This document shows positions 1-8,970 of a stretch of DNA of 64,000 bases, in pieces. This DNA comes from Smaragdicoccus niigatensis DSM 44881 = NBRC 103563 (lineage in GTDB: Bacteria > Actinomycetota > Actinomycetes > Mycobacteriales > Mycobacteriaceae). Location: contig NZ_AQXZ01000006.1 in the NCBI RefSeq assembly GCF_000380645.1, positions 17,958 to 81,957 of the forward strand. Reading direction: 5' to 3'. A model generated the notes under the pieces. It was not told the origin of the DNA and ran no database searches. It saw nothing but the letters and a program-made list of their open reading frames with translations. Every line of letters starts with the position of its first letter. Position 1 is the stretch's first letter. The position numbers and the translations under genes are program-made.

Positions 1-1
1 G

Positions 2-112
2 AATCTCATTCGCAATTCCGCACTTGCCCGCGGACTCGTCGACGTCAAGGTCGCCGCCATTGATGACGATTGGTCCGGATTGAAACTCGTGTGGCGCAAA
101 GAAAACCGCTGA
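2..112 (+). CDS. C-terminal end of a DUF3052 family protein (5' truncated by window edge)
   Basis: A reading frame is open from the left edge to a TGA at 110-112 and encodes 36 residues, with the core LVDVKVAAIDDDWSGLKLVW. This tail (LVDVKV.A.D..WSGL..V) is what I recognise as the end of the small DUF3052 family, whose function is unknown. The start lies outside the window. Assignment rests on motif memory only. Confidence 0.55.
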   Translation, partial: NLIRNSALARGLVDVKVAAIDDDWSGLKLVWRKENR

Positions 113-133
113 CGGCTGGCCCAGACTGGGCCG

Positions 134-478
134 GTGCCCGGAATCAGTCGGAAGAAGCGCTACGACCGCCGGCGGCGAACTCGCGTCGCGTCCCGCGTCA
201 ACGATCTGACGGACGTCCAGTGGACCGAACTCGTCTCGGCGTGGGGTTCGTGCGCGTACTGCGACGGCACCGACACCCAGTTCCAGAAGGACTGCGTTCA
301 GCCGATCTCGCGCGGCGGCCGGTACACGTTCCGCAACGTCGTCCCGGCGTGCCGCTCGTGCAACGCGAGCAAGTGCAATTTCGAAGTGACGAGCTGGTTG
401 CGCCGAAAGCGATACGACGAGAAGCGTTTTCTGGAGAGGTTCGTTTCCATCAACATCGGTGGTACGACAGAGGAATGA
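134..478 (+). CDS. Small HNH endonuclease-like protein
   Basis: This 114-residue protein starts at GTG 134. It has two zinc-knuckle pairs, CAYC near residue 37 and CRSC near residue 74, with N76 and K79 following, as in HNH/McrA-like nucleases. The N-terminus is very basic (SRKKRYDRRRRTR), which suits DNA binding. It lies 21 bp after the DUF3052 stop and its own TGA overlaps the next ATG (ATGA at 475-478), so it is probably translated with the downstream dehydrogenase gene. No partner methylase or toxin-like gene is adjacent, so a restriction role cannot be inferred. The target is unknown. Confidence 0.75.
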   Translation: MPGISRKKRYDRRRRTRVASRVNDLTDVQWTELVSAWGSCAYCDGTDTQFQKDCVQPISRGGRYTFRNVVPACRSCNASKCNFEVTSWLRRKRYDEKRFLERFVSINIGGTTEE

Positions 479-1269
479 CTGTGAACCTCGCTGGAGCCCG
501 CGTGCTCCTCACCGGTGCAACGGGCGGCCTCGGCCACGCCATGGCACGGGCGCTGCACGCCAAGGGCGCAAACCTCGTGCTGACCGGCCGCCGGACCGAC
601 GTTCTGGAGCCGCTCGCCAATGAGCTCGGCGCGCGCGCGATCGCGGCCGACCTGTCGACCGCCGACGGCGTGCAGAAGCTGCTCGAGGAAGCCGGCGACG
701 TCGACGTCCTCATCGCCAACGCGGCACTCCCGGGGATGGGTCAGGTCACCGACCTGTCCGTTGAGGAGATCGACCGGAATCTTGGGGTCAACCTACGGAC
801 GCCGATCGTCATGGCGCGTGCGGTCGTCCCCGCGATGGTGGCGCGGGGCGGCGGCCACATCGTCTTCATCGGCTCGGTGTCCGGAATCGTCGCGTCGCCT
901 GGCGCGGCCATGTACAACGCGACGAAGTTCGGTCTCCGCGGGTTCGCCGCGGCACTGCGGCAAGACCTTCATCCCTCGGGAGTGGGGGTTTCTATCGTGG
1001 AGCCGGGATTCGTTCGGGACGCCGGCATGGCGGTCGAGGGTGGACTCATCGACAACCTCCCGCGAGGTGCTCGTACGGTGAGCCCGGAGCAGGTCGGGGA
1101 CGCCGTGGTTCGCGCGATCACGAAGAACAAGGGGGAAATCGTGGTGGCACCCGGTGAGTTCCGCCTCGCGTCGGCGTTCGGCCAGATCGCGCCGGAGATG
1201 AACGCGAAGGTTCAGCGGCTCAGCGGTGCGGCCGACATGATGGCAAAGACCGTGGGCCGGAAGAACTGA
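475..1269 (+). CDS. Short-chain dehydrogenase/reductase (classical SDR)
   Basis: This 264-residue cytosolic oxidoreductase has the NAD(P)-binding motif TGATGGLG near residue 14, NAA near 80, the catalytic Ser in IGSVSG and the YNATK catalytic Tyr/Lys. An Arg after the second strand (TGRRTD) suggests NADPH preference. The open frame extends upstream to 70, but ATG 475 has a GAGG Shine-Dalgarno sequence and overlaps the HNH stop by ATGA, so 475 is chosen. It sits two bases before fgd1 and is probably cotranscribed with it. The substrate cannot be told from sequence. Confidence 0.88.
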   Translation: MTVNLAGARVLLTGATGGLGHAMARALHAKGANLVLTGRRTDVLEPLANELGARAIAADLSTADGVQKLLEEAGDVDVLIANAALPGMGQVTDLSVEEIDRNLGVNLRTPIVMARAVVPAMVARGGGHIVFIGSVSGIVASPGAAMYNATKFGLRGFAAALRQDLHPSGVGVSIVEPGFVRDAGMAVEGGLIDNLPRGARTVSPEQVGDAVVRAITKNKGEIVVAPGEFRLASAFGQIAPEMNAKVQRLSGAADMMAKTVGRKN

Positions 1270-1271
1270 CG

Positions 1272-2279
1272 ATGACTCTTCGCCTTGGATACAAAGCGTC
1301 CGCAGAACAATTCGGCCCCCGCGAACTCGTGGAGATCGCCGTCCTCGCCGAGAAGCACGGCATGGACAGCGCGACCGTCAGTGATCACTTCCAGCCGTGG
1401 CGGCACAAGGGCGGGCATGCCCCATTCTCGATCGCGTGGATGGCCGCGGTGGGCGAGCGGACCGAGCGGATCATGCTCGGTACCTCGGTCATGACGCCGA
1501 CGTTCCGCTACAACCCGGCGGTCGTCGCGCAGGCTTTCGCGACGATGGGCTGTCTGTACCCCGGCCGGGTCATGCTCGGGGTCGGAACCGGTGAAGCCCT
1601 CAACGAGATCGCGACCGGATTCATCGGTGAGTGGCCGGAGTTCAAAGAGCGCTACGCGCGGTTGCGCGAGTCGATCAAGCTCATGCGCGAGCTCTGGACG
1701 GGCGACCGTGTCGATTTCGATGGCGAGTACTACCGCACCAAGGGCGCGAGCATCTACGACGTCCCCGAGGGCGGCATCCCGGTGTACATCGCCGCGGGCG
1801 GACCGCTCGTCGCGAAATACGCAGGCCGCGCTGGTGACGGCTTCATCTGCACGTCCGGCAAGGGCATGGACCTCTACACCGAGAAGCTGATTCCGGCGGT
1901 CAAGGAAGGTGCCGAAGCTGCGGGTCGAGACGTCGAGGCGATCGATCGGATGATCGAGATCAAGATGTCGTACGAGACCGACCGGGAAACCGCGCTGGAG
2001 AACACGCGATTCTGGGCTCCGCTATCCCTCACGCCCGAGCAGAAGCACAGCATCGACGATCCGCTCGAGATGGAAGCGGCCGCCGACGCACTGCCGATCG
2101 AGCAGGTGGCGAAGCGGTGGATTGTGGGTACGGATCCCGACCAGGTCGTCGAAGAGATCAAGCAGTACGTCGATGCGGGGCTCAACCACCTCGTGTTTCA
2201 TGCCCCGGGTCACGATCAGCAAAGGTTTCTGGAACTGTTCGCTCGCGACCTCGCGCCACGTTTGCGCCGCCTGACCTGA
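1272..2279 (+). CDS. fgd1: F420-dependent glucose-6-phosphate dehydrogenase
   Basis: This enzyme oxidises glucose-6-phosphate to 6-phosphogluconolactone while reducing cofactor F420, supplying F420H2 in mycobacteria and relatives. The 335-residue sequence is nearly collinear with M. tuberculosis FGD1 (Rv0407) from its first residues ([10 protein letters not shown]). It has the SDHFQPWRH segment with the proposed catalytic His39 and Trp43, and GVGTGEAL with Glu108 (positions 40, 44 and 109 in the tuberculosis enzyme). It implies that the organism makes F420. It follows the SDR gene by two bases and precedes the PknK-like gene by 55 bp. Confidence 0.97.
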   Translation: MTLRLGYKASAEQFGPRELVEIAVLAEKHGMDSATVSDHFQPWRHKGGHAPFSIAWMAAVGERTERIMLGTSVMTPTFRYNPAVVAQAFATMGCLYPGRVMLGVGTGEALNEIATGFIGEWPEFKERYARLRESIKLMRELWTGDRVDFDGEYYRTKGASIYDVPEGGIPVYIAAGGPLVAKYAGRAGDGFICTSGKGMDLYTEKLIPAVKEGAEAAGRDVEAIDRMIEIKMSYETDRETALENTRFWAPLSLTPEQKHSIDDPLEMEAAADALPIEQVAKRWIVGTDPDQVVEEIKQYVDAGLNHLVFHAPGHDQQRFLELFARDLAPRLRRLT

Positions 2280-2288
2280 TGAAGCATG

Positions 2289-2324
2289 CTGCACGACCAG
2301 CACCGCTACTAGGATGTCGTGCAG
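2289..2324 (+). promoter_or_regulatory. Inverted repeat and possible -10 box before the PknK-like gene
   Basis: CTGCACGAC (2289-2297) and GTCGTGCAG (2316-2324) form perfect 9-bp arms 18 bases apart, with a TANNNT-type box, TAGGAT, at 2310-2315 between them. The right arm abuts the GAGGAG Shine-Dalgarno sequence (2324-2329) of the GTG start at 2335. It could be an operator, or a leader hairpin masking translation initiation. Confidence 0.5.
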
Positions 2325-2334
2325 AGGAGCTGTC

Positions 2335-5300
2335 GTGCCAGAAAGCGATCTGGAACAAACGCAGGCTCGGATTCGCACCGACCTGTCGGCTGAACTTGCG
2401 GCTGAGGGACTCGAAGATCCCCAGTTGGTGGGTCAGGGCGGCTTCGGTGTCATCTACCGGTGCCGTCAGCCCGGCCTGGATCGCACCGTAGCCGTCAAAG
2501 TTCTCAACGCGAACTCCGATGAAACCGAACGCGCCCGATTCGTCCGCGAACAACAGGCGATGGGCCGACTGTCCGGACATCCGTACATCATTCAGGTGCA
2601 CCAGGCTGGGGTGACGCTGGCCGGACGGCCGATCATCGTCATGCCGTACCACCAGCGCGGTTCGCTCGACGCCATGATTCGGGAGCAGGGCGCCATGCCC
2701 GTCGGCGACGTGATCAATCTCGGTGTGAAACTGGCCGGTGCGCTCGCGTCCGCGCATCGCGCCGGGGTGCTTCATCGCGACGTCAAGCCGGCGAACGTCC
2801 TCATCACCGACTTCGGTGAGCCGCAGCTGTCGGACTTCGGGGTTTCCCGGGTTGCGGGCGGAGACTCGACGATCGAAGACCTCATCGTGGGTTCACCGAG
2901 CTACACGGCCCCCGAACTCATGCGCGGCGGAGAACCGACCATCGCGTCCGACATCTACGCCTTGGCCGCGACGCTGTACACCGCGCTCAACGGTTCGCCG
3001 GCGTTCGCTCGCAACAGCGGCGAGAACCCGCTGGCCCATCTCAACCGCATCGCCAACCAGCCGACACCGCCGCTGCGTCCGGCAAACGTCCCGGATGCGG
3101 TCGCGGCGGTCGTGGAATGGGCGATGGCGCGCAATCCCGGCAATCGCCCACACTCGGCGGAGGAGTTCGGGGAGCAATTGCGGTCCGCGGGCCTTTCGCT
3201 AGGGTTGCCGGTCGTGAGTCTCCTTGTGCCGAGCCCCGAGGACGAACTTCGCCACGACGTGGTGGAAGTGCCGACGCCGACATCGCACACCACCCGTGCG
3301 CCGATCTCGGCGACGAAGCTCCGCCCGCCCGTGATGAACCGGTCGATGGTCGTCCGGGAACACGCGCTCGACATGCTTCGCGCGAACCGCGGGAAACTGC
3401 TTGCGTTCATCCACGGCTCGGCAGGTTTCGGAAAGACGAGCCTGGCGGCGCAATGGGTCACCGAACTCGAGAACAACGGTGTTCCGGTGGCCTGGCTGTC
3501 GGTCGACGAGGACGACAACATCGCGCCGTGGTTCCTCGCGCATCTCGTGGAGTCGATCGAGCAGGTGCTGCCGCGGATCGCCGAAGACATGGGCCGGGAA
3601 CTCGCGGTCGAGCGTTACGCACTCACGACGCTCGTCAACCGCTTGCACGCGACGTCCCAGCCGCTTGCGATCGTCCTCGACGACTGGCATCGCGTCACGA
3701 GTCCGGAGACTCGAAACGCCGTCAGCTTCCTCATCGAGCAGGGCTGCCACCACCTGCAACTCATTGTGACCAGCCGAAACCGGCTTGGCCTGCCGCTCGC
3801 GACACTGGGAGTTCGCGGCGAACTCGTCGAGATCACGTCGAACGAGCTCAAATTCGACTTCGACGAATCCCGCCAGCTGCTGTGCGATCACTGGGGTCTG
3901 GAACTCGGTGAGACCGACGTCGCCAAGCTCGAAGAATCGACCGACGGCTGGGCGGCCGCGCTGCAGCTCGCGTCGATCGCACTGCATGTTCACCCTGACC
4001 CGAGCGAGCTCATCGCGCGGATCTCCGGCCACAGCCGGGCGCTCGGTGAATATCTGACCGAGAACGTGTTGAGCGGACTCGATCTCCCGATTCTCGACTT
4101 CCTCCTCGCGACGTCGATCCCCGAGAAGATCTGCGCGGGCCTCGCCGGCGCGCTGAGCGGGCATCTCGGCGCCCAGACGATGCTCGAAGAGATCGAGGAC
4201 CGCGACCTCTTCCTGTTCCGGCTGGACGAAGAGGGTGATTGGTTCCGCTACCACCACCTGTTCAACGACTACCTGCGTCGTCGGCTCGAACGCGACCAAC
4301 CAGAGCGGTACGTCGAAGTGCATCGTCGTGCCGCGCAATGGTTTTCGATGCGCAAGATGCACTCGCAGGCCGTGCATCACTGGTTGGCTGCGGGCGAGGT
4401 CGAAAAAGCCGCGGTGCTCGTCGAGCAGGTGTCGACCGAACTCGTCGAGCAAGGGCAATACCCGACGGTGGTCGGTCTGAGCGAGAAGCTTCCGACTGCC
4501 GCGATCGCGAACCGAATCGTGCTGCAGATCAACCTCTCGTGGTCGCATGTTCTGCTGCAGCACGTCGACGAACTCATGGCCTGTATGGGCCGGGTCGAGG
4601 CCTTGCTGCGCCAGGCTCCCAACAACCAGGAACGACAGAATCAGCTCGATGAAGTCCAGGTGATCTGGGCGTGCGCCGCGGTGTTCACCGACCACGTCGA
4701 GGGTCTGCCGGAAAAAATGGCGGACGTGCTGTCGCGCAAAGAGTATCTGCGTCCGTGGCTCGTCGTGGTGGCGGCGAATATCGCAGGCTTCCTGGCGCTG
4801 CAGCGGTTCGAGTTCGCCGAGGCCCGGTCGTGGCGCCGTTGGTCCGAGCCGTTGCATCACCTGTCGACGGGCCAGCACTCCGCGAGCTACGCCAACTTCG
4901 TCTCCGGCCAGGCATCGTTCGACGAGTTGGACATCCAGTCCGCGGAAACCGACCTGCGGCGGGCCATTCAGTTGGCCGAGCCGTCACCGGGTGCGGTGAA
5001 TTATGCGACGCGTTTGTTCGGTGCCCCGTTGGCGGAGGTCCTCTACGAGCAGGGTCACCTCACCGCGGCCAAAGCGATGCTCGACGACAGCGCCGATCTC
5101 GGCATCGAAGGCGGGCTCGTCGACTTCATGATCGCGTCGTTCGTCATCGGCGCGCGGGTCAACCACCTCCTCGGCGAAGACCCCATCCCGCGCCTCGAGG
5201 CCGGAGTCGAGGTTGCCCGGGCACTCGGCGTGCGCCGCCTCGCGGCGGCGATCGACAAGGAACGCGCACGTCTGGGGCTGAGCCAGCTTCCCGAGACGGT

Positions 5301-5682
5301 CGGCGAGCCGGGGGAAGGCGGCATCGCGACGAAGATCTCCGAGCTGAATGAGAACGCCGCGATCCGGAGATTGCTCACGACCGGCGAAGCCAACGCAGCG
5401 GTCGAGCGAGCTACGGATTTGTACCAGTCGATCGATGCCGAACGTCGTCCGCGGTCCGCGCTTCATGCCCGGCTGCTGCTCGCCGAATGCCTCTTCGCTG
5501 GTGGCGCACCGGAGGAAGCGCAGTTACTCGTGCGGTCGGCCGTCGAACTGTGCGCACGATTGGGACTCAAGCGACCGCTGCTGGACACCGGGGCGCGCGT
5601 GCGTGAGTACGTCCTGGAAGGCCCATCTGGACTGTCCCACAACGCGACCGATTTTCTCGCGGTCGTCGCCGATTGGGACTGA
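2335..5682 (+). CDS. pknK: PknK-like Ser/Thr kinase fused to a MalT-type ATPase/TPR regulator
   Basis: This 1115-residue protein closely matches M. tuberculosis PknK (about 1110 aa) in length and order. The kinase domain (residues 30-290) shows GQGGFG, invariant Lys55 in VAVKV, HRDVKPANV with Asp149, DFG at 167-169 and TAPE. An AAA/NACHT-type domain follows (Walker A GSAGFGKTS, 361-369; Walker B-like IVLDDW), then helical TPR-like repeats. The C-terminus lacks the LuxR helix-turn-helix found in MalT/LAL regulators. An ATG at 2314 is in frame, but the SD GAGGAG favours GTG 2335. It may sense metabolites or stress and control carbon metabolism; its place between fgd1 and pta-ackA supports this by context only. 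Confidence 0.9.
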   Translation: MPESDLEQTQARIRTDLSAELAAEGLEDPQLVGQGGFGVIYRCRQPGLDRTVAVKVLNANSDETERARFVREQQAMGRLSGHPYIIQVHQAGVTLAGRPIIVMPYHQRGSLDAMIREQGAMPVGDVINLGVKLAGALASAHRAGVLHRDVKPANVLITDFGEPQLSDFGVSRVAGGDSTIEDLIVGSPSYTAPELMRGGEPTIASDIYALAATLYTALNGSPAFARNSGENPLAHLNRIANQPTPPLRPANVPDAVAAVVEWAMARNPGNRPHSAEEFGEQLRSAGLSLGLPVVSLLVPSPEDELRHDVVEVPTPTSHTTRAPISATKLRPPVMNRSMVVREHALDMLRANRGKLLAFIHGSAGFGKTSLAAQWVTELENNGVPVAWLSVDEDDNIAPWFLAHLVESIEQVLPRIAEDMGRELAVERYALTTLVNRLHATSQPLAIVLDDWHRVTSPETRNAVSFLIEQGCHHLQLIVTSRNRLGLPLATLGVRGELVEITSNELKFDFDESRQLLCDHWGLELGETDVAKLEESTDGWAAALQLASIALHVHPDPSELIARISGHSRALGEYLTENVLSGLDLPILDFLLATSIPEKICAGLAGALSGHLGAQTMLEEIEDRDLFLFRLDEEGDWFRYHHLFNDYLRRRLERDQPERYVEVHRRAAQWFSMRKMHSQAVHHWLAAGEVEKAAVLVEQVSTELVEQGQYPTVVGLSEKLPTAAIANRIVLQINLSWSHVLLQHVDELMACMGRVEALLRQAPNNQERQNQLDEVQVIWACAAVFTDHVEGLPEKMADVLSRKEYLRPWLVVVAANIAGFLALQRFEFAEARSWRRWSEPLHHLSTGQHSASYANFVSGQASFDELDIQSAETDLRRAIQLAEPSPGAVNYATRLFGAPLAEVLYEQGHLTAAKAMLDDSADLGIEGGLVDFMIASFVIGARVNHLLGEDPIPRLEAGVEVARALGVRRLAAAIDKERARLGLSQLPETVGEPGEGGIATKISELNENAAIRRLLTTGEANAAVERATDLYQSIDAERRPRSALHARLLLAECLFAGGAPEEAQLLVRSAVELCARLGLKRPLLDTGARVREYVLEGPSGLSHNATDFLAVVADWD

Positions 5683-5701
5683 GCGCTCAAGCAGAACCGA
5701 A

Positions 5702-5714
5702 TAAGCTCGCGAGC
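5702..5714 (+). promoter_or_regulatory. Leaderless-type promoter of pta
   Basis: TAAGCT (5702-5707) fits the actinobacterial -10 pattern TANNNT and ends seven bases before ATG 5715, with no Shine-Dalgarno sequence. This geometry places transcription start at the start codon. A TGAGCGCTCA palindrome lies just upstream. Confidence 0.55.
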
Positions 5715-7787
5715 ATGTCCGATCAGCCCCGCATCTCGAGCGTGTATGTCGTTTCACCCGAAGGGGATACCGGCAAGTCCACTATCGCCCTGGGTCTACT
5801 GCACTCTCTTGGTGCGACCGCTGCGCGCGTGGGCGTATTTCGTCCGGTGGCCCGTTCGTCGAACGAGCCGGACTACATCGTCGAGCTTCTTCTCGACCAC
5901 ATCAGTGCCGACCTCGACTACGACGACATCCTGGGCGTCACGTACGAGCGGGTGCATGAGGACCCCGAGGCGGCGCTCAGCGAGATCGTCATGCGGTATC
6001 ACGCGGTCGCCGAGCGCTGCGATGCCGTCGTCATCGTCGGTAGCGACTACACCGATGTCGCCTCGCCCAGTGAACTGAACTTCAACGCGCGCATCGCCGT
6101 GAATCTCGGGGCACCGGTTCTGCTCGCGGTGAGCGGCGCCGGCCGCACTGCCGACGACGTGCTGCAAGTCGTTCAGATGTGCCAGTCCGAACTGCTTCTC
6201 GTGCATGCGCACCTCGTGGCGGTCATCGCCAACCGATGCCAGCCGGACGAGCTCGAGAAGACCGAGAAGGCGCTGGCCAGTCTCGACGTGCCGGCCTGGT
6301 GCCTGCCCGAGGTCGACTTGCTCAAAGCGCCGACCATGGCCGAATTGCAGACCGCGATCAACGGTGAGCTCTACAGCGGCGATCCCGAGCTTCTCCAGCG
6401 TGAGGCACTGCGCGTGATGGTCGGCGGCATGACGGCCGAACACATTCTCGAGCGGCTGACCGAGGGCGTCGTCGTGATCTGTCCGGGGGATCGTTCGGAC
6501 GTTATCCTGAGCCTGGTCAATGCGCATGAGGCAGAAGGATTTCCGTCGCTGTCGGGAATCATCATGAACGGTGCGCAGCTGCCGCACCCGGCCATCGCGC
6601 GGCTCGTCGAAGGCATGAAGCCGAAGCTTCCCATCCTGACAACGAGCCTCGGCACGTTCGACACTGCGCATGCCGCGGCTCGGACGCGGGGCCGGATGGC
6701 GGCGGGATCGTTGCGCAAAGTCGACACCGCGCTGAGCCTCATGGAGCAGCGCGTCGACGCGAAGACGATTCTCGAACGCATCGGTGTGGCCATTCCGCAG
6801 GTCGTCACGCCGCAGATGTTCGAGTACCAGCTCATCAACCGGGCGCGCGCGGTCCGTCGGCACATCGTGCTTCCCGAGGGCGACGACGACCGGATCCTGC
6901 GGGCCGCGGGTCGCGTGCTGCAACGTCAGATCGCGGACCTCACGATTCTTGGCGAGGAGCACGTCGTTCGGGCGCGTGCCGCGGAACTCGGCGTTGATCT
7001 GACCGGTGCGCGCGTGCTGTGCCCGGGGGAGTCGGAATACACCGAAGAATTCGCCGTCAAGTACGCGGAGCTGCGCAAACACAAGGGCATGACGCTTGAC
7101 CGGGCGCGCGAGACGATGGCGGACATCTCGTACTTCGGCACGATGATGGTCGCGACCGGCATGGCGGACGGCATGGTGTCCGGTGCCGCACACACCACCG
7201 CGCACACGATTCGACCGTCGTTCGAGATCATCCGCACGGAACCTGGTGTCTCCACCGTGTCTTCGGTGTTCCTGATGTGTCTGGCCGACCGGGTTCTGGC
7301 CTACGGCGACTGCGCCGTGGTACCTGACCCCACCGCCGAACAGCTCGCCGACATCGCGATCTCGTCGGCCGGCACCGCTGCCCGCTTCGACATCGAACCG
7401 CGCGTGGCGATGCTCAGCTACTCGACCGGTGAATCAGGTTCGGGAGCGGACGTCGACAAGGTGCGGGCGGCGACGGCGATCGTGCGCGAGCGCCGGCCAG
7501 ACCTGCTGGTCGAGGGGCCGATCCAGTACGACGCCGCGATCGATGCCGACGTCGCGCGCACGAAACTGCCGGACTCGCAGGTAGCCGGCCGGGCGACGGT
7601 GTTCATTTTCCCGGACCTCAATACCGGCAACAACACGTACAAGGCCGTACAGCGAAGTGCACACGCCATTGCGGTCGGCCCGGTGTTGCAGGGCCTGCGC
7701 AAGCCGGTCAACGACCTGTCGCGCGGTGCGCTCGTTCAGGACATCGTCAACACGGTCGCGATCACGGCGATCCAGGCGGGTGAATAG
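5715..7787 (+). CDS. pta: Phosphate acetyltransferase
   Basis: This enzyme converts acetyl-CoA and phosphate to acetyl phosphate and CoA. The 690-residue protein is the long Pta form: an N-terminal P-loop domain of the dethiobiotin-synthetase-like class (SPEGDTGKST, residues 13-22), a DRTGG-like middle region, and a C-terminal catalytic phosphotransacetylase domain from about residue 370 (LPEGDDDRILRAA, MADGMVSGA, FPDLNTGN). The frame extends to 5673 inside the previous gene, but ATG 5715 gives the normal N-terminus and has its own promoter. The ackA GTG begins immediately after the stop, so the two are one unit. Confidence 0.97.
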   Translation: MSDQPRISSVYVVSPEGDTGKSTIALGLLHSLGATAARVGVFRPVARSSNEPDYIVELLLDHISADLDYDDILGVTYERVHEDPEAALSEIVMRYHAVAERCDAVVIVGSDYTDVASPSELNFNARIAVNLGAPVLLAVSGAGRTADDVLQVVQMCQSELLLVHAHLVAVIANRCQPDELEKTEKALASLDVPAWCLPEVDLLKAPTMAELQTAINGELYSGDPELLQREALRVMVGGMTAEHILERLTEGVVVICPGDRSDVILSLVNAHEAEGFPSLSGIIMNGAQLPHPAIARLVEGMKPKLPILTTSLGTFDTAHAAARTRGRMAAGSLRKVDTALSLMEQRVDAKTILERIGVAIPQVVTPQMFEYQLINRARAVRRHIVLPEGDDDRILRAAGRVLQRQIADLTILGEEHVVRARAAELGVDLTGARVLCPGESEYTEEFAVKYAELRKHKGMTLDRARETMADISYFGTMMVATGMADGMVSGAAHTTAHTIRPSFEIIRTEPGVSTVSSVFLMCLADRVLAYGDCAVVPDPTAEQLADIAISSAGTAARFDIEPRVAMLSYSTGESGSGADVDKVRAATAIVRERRPDLLVEGPIQYDAAIDADVARTKLPDSQVAGRATVFIFPDLNTGNNTYKAVQRSAHAIAVGPVLQGLRKPVNDLSRGALVQDIVNTVAITAIQAGE

Positions 7788-8897
7788 GTGACTCAGGTAC
7801 TGGTTCTCAACTCGGGTTCGTCGTCGGTCAAGTACCAGCTCGTCGACGCCGAATCCGCCGATGTGCTGGCGAACGGACTCGTCGAGCGGATCGGTGAACC
7901 CGGCGGTCTGCCGAACCACAAGGCAGCGCTCGCGCAGGTCCTCAACGACCTCGATCTCAGCGGGGTCGCAGCGGTGGGACATCGCGTTGTCCATGGTGGC
8001 GAGGTGTTCTACAAGCCCACCCTCATCGACGAGGCCGTGGAGACCGCGATCGACGAGTTGTCGGCGCTGGCGCCGCTGCACAATCCGCCGAACCTCACCG
8101 GTATCCGTGCGGCCATGGAGGAGCTGCCGAACGTCCCGCACGTGGCCGTTTTCGACACTGCCTTCTTCCATGGAATGCCCAAGGCCGCAAGCACTTACGC
8201 CATCGACCGGGACATCGCCTCGCAGTGGGGAATCCGGAAGTTCGGCTTCCACGGGACGTCCCACGAGTACGTCTCGGGCGAGGTCGCGAAGTTCCTGGAC
8301 CGGGATCCCACGCGGCTGAACCAGATCGTCCTGCACCTCGGAAACGGGGCTTCTGCCTCGGCCGTTCGTGCCGGTCAAGCCTGTGACACCACGATGGGAC
8401 TCACCCCGCTCGAGGGGTTGGTCATGGGCACTCGGTCCGGGGACATCGACCCTGGTGCGCTGCTTCACCTGCAGCGAAACGGCGTCGACGTCGACCAGTT
8501 GCTCAACCGCCAGTCGGGGCTGAAGGGCTTGTGCGGAGACAACGACTTCCGCCAGGTCGTCGAGCGGATCGATGCGGGCGACCAAGATGCGAAGCTCGCG
8601 TACGACGTCTACATCCACCGACTGCGTCGGTACATCGGCGCATACCTCGTCGACCTCGGCCGCGTCGACGCGATCACCTTCACCGCGGGTGTCGGGGAGA
8701 ACAGTTCGCCGGTTCGAGCGGATGCGCTCAAGGGTCTCGAAGGCTTCGGCATCGTCGTCGACCCCACCCGCAACGCGGTCCGGTCCCGGGATCCGCGCTA
8801 CATCTCGCCGGAGGGTGCGCCGGTCGCCGTGCTGGTCGTTCCCACGAACGAGGAACTTGCGATCGCACGGAAGGCGCTGAAGGCGATCGGCGCTTAA
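7788..8897 (+). CDS. ackA: Acetate kinase
   Basis: This enzyme interconverts acetyl phosphate and ADP with acetate and ATP, completing the Pta-AckA pathway. The 369-residue protein opens with [12 protein letters not shown], the phosphate-binding signature, and has [24 protein letters not shown], and GVGENS near the C-terminus. It starts at GTG 7788 directly after the pta TAG with no gap. It is slightly shorter than the 390-400 residues of many homologues but complete in motifs. Transcription probably ends at the strong hairpin 14 bp downstream. Confidence 0.97.
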   Translation: MTQVLVLNSGSSSVKYQLVDAESADVLANGLVERIGEPGGLPNHKAALAQVLNDLDLSGVAAVGHRVVHGGEVFYKPTLIDEAVETAIDELSALAPLHNPPNLTGIRAAMEELPNVPHVAVFDTAFFHGMPKAASTYAIDRDIASQWGIRKFGFHGTSHEYVSGEVAKFLDRDPTRLNQIVLHLGNGASASAVRAGQACDTTMGLTPLEGLVMGTRSGDIDPGALLHLQRNGVDVDQLLNRQSGLKGLCGDNDFRQVVERIDAGDQDAKLAYDVYIHRLRRYIGAYLVDLGRVDAITFTAGVGENSSPVRADALKGLEGFGIVVDPTRNAVRSRDPRYISPEGAPVAVLVVPTNEELAIARKALKAIGA

Positions 8898-8910
8898 CCG
8901 GGTCGCGCGC

Positions 8911-8959
8911 CGATTGGGAAGGAATTGGATCGATAAGCGATCCAATGCCTTCCCAATCG
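8911..8959. terminator. Long bidirectional hairpin between convergent ackA and epimerase genes
   Basis: Two 22-base arms (8911-8932 and 8938-8959) pair with one mismatch around the five-base loop ATAAG. No long T-run follows, so it is an L-shaped or I-shaped terminator as is common in actinobacteria, serving ackA on the plus strand and the epimerase gene on the minus strand. Confidence 0.75.
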
Positions 8960-8970
8960 AAGTGGGTTTG

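Noticed and set aside
3199..4878. 559-codon frame antisense to the PknK-like gene
   Set aside because: GC-rich shadow frame; the plus strand carries clear kinase and ATPase motifs.
7434..8945. 503-codon frame antisense to pta-ackA
   Set aside because: Shadow frame; it would run through the terminator hairpin and lacks any domain.
8911..8959. Small structured RNA gene in the ackA/epimerase hairpin
   Set aside because: The location between convergent stops and the simple long stem fit a bidirectional terminator better.
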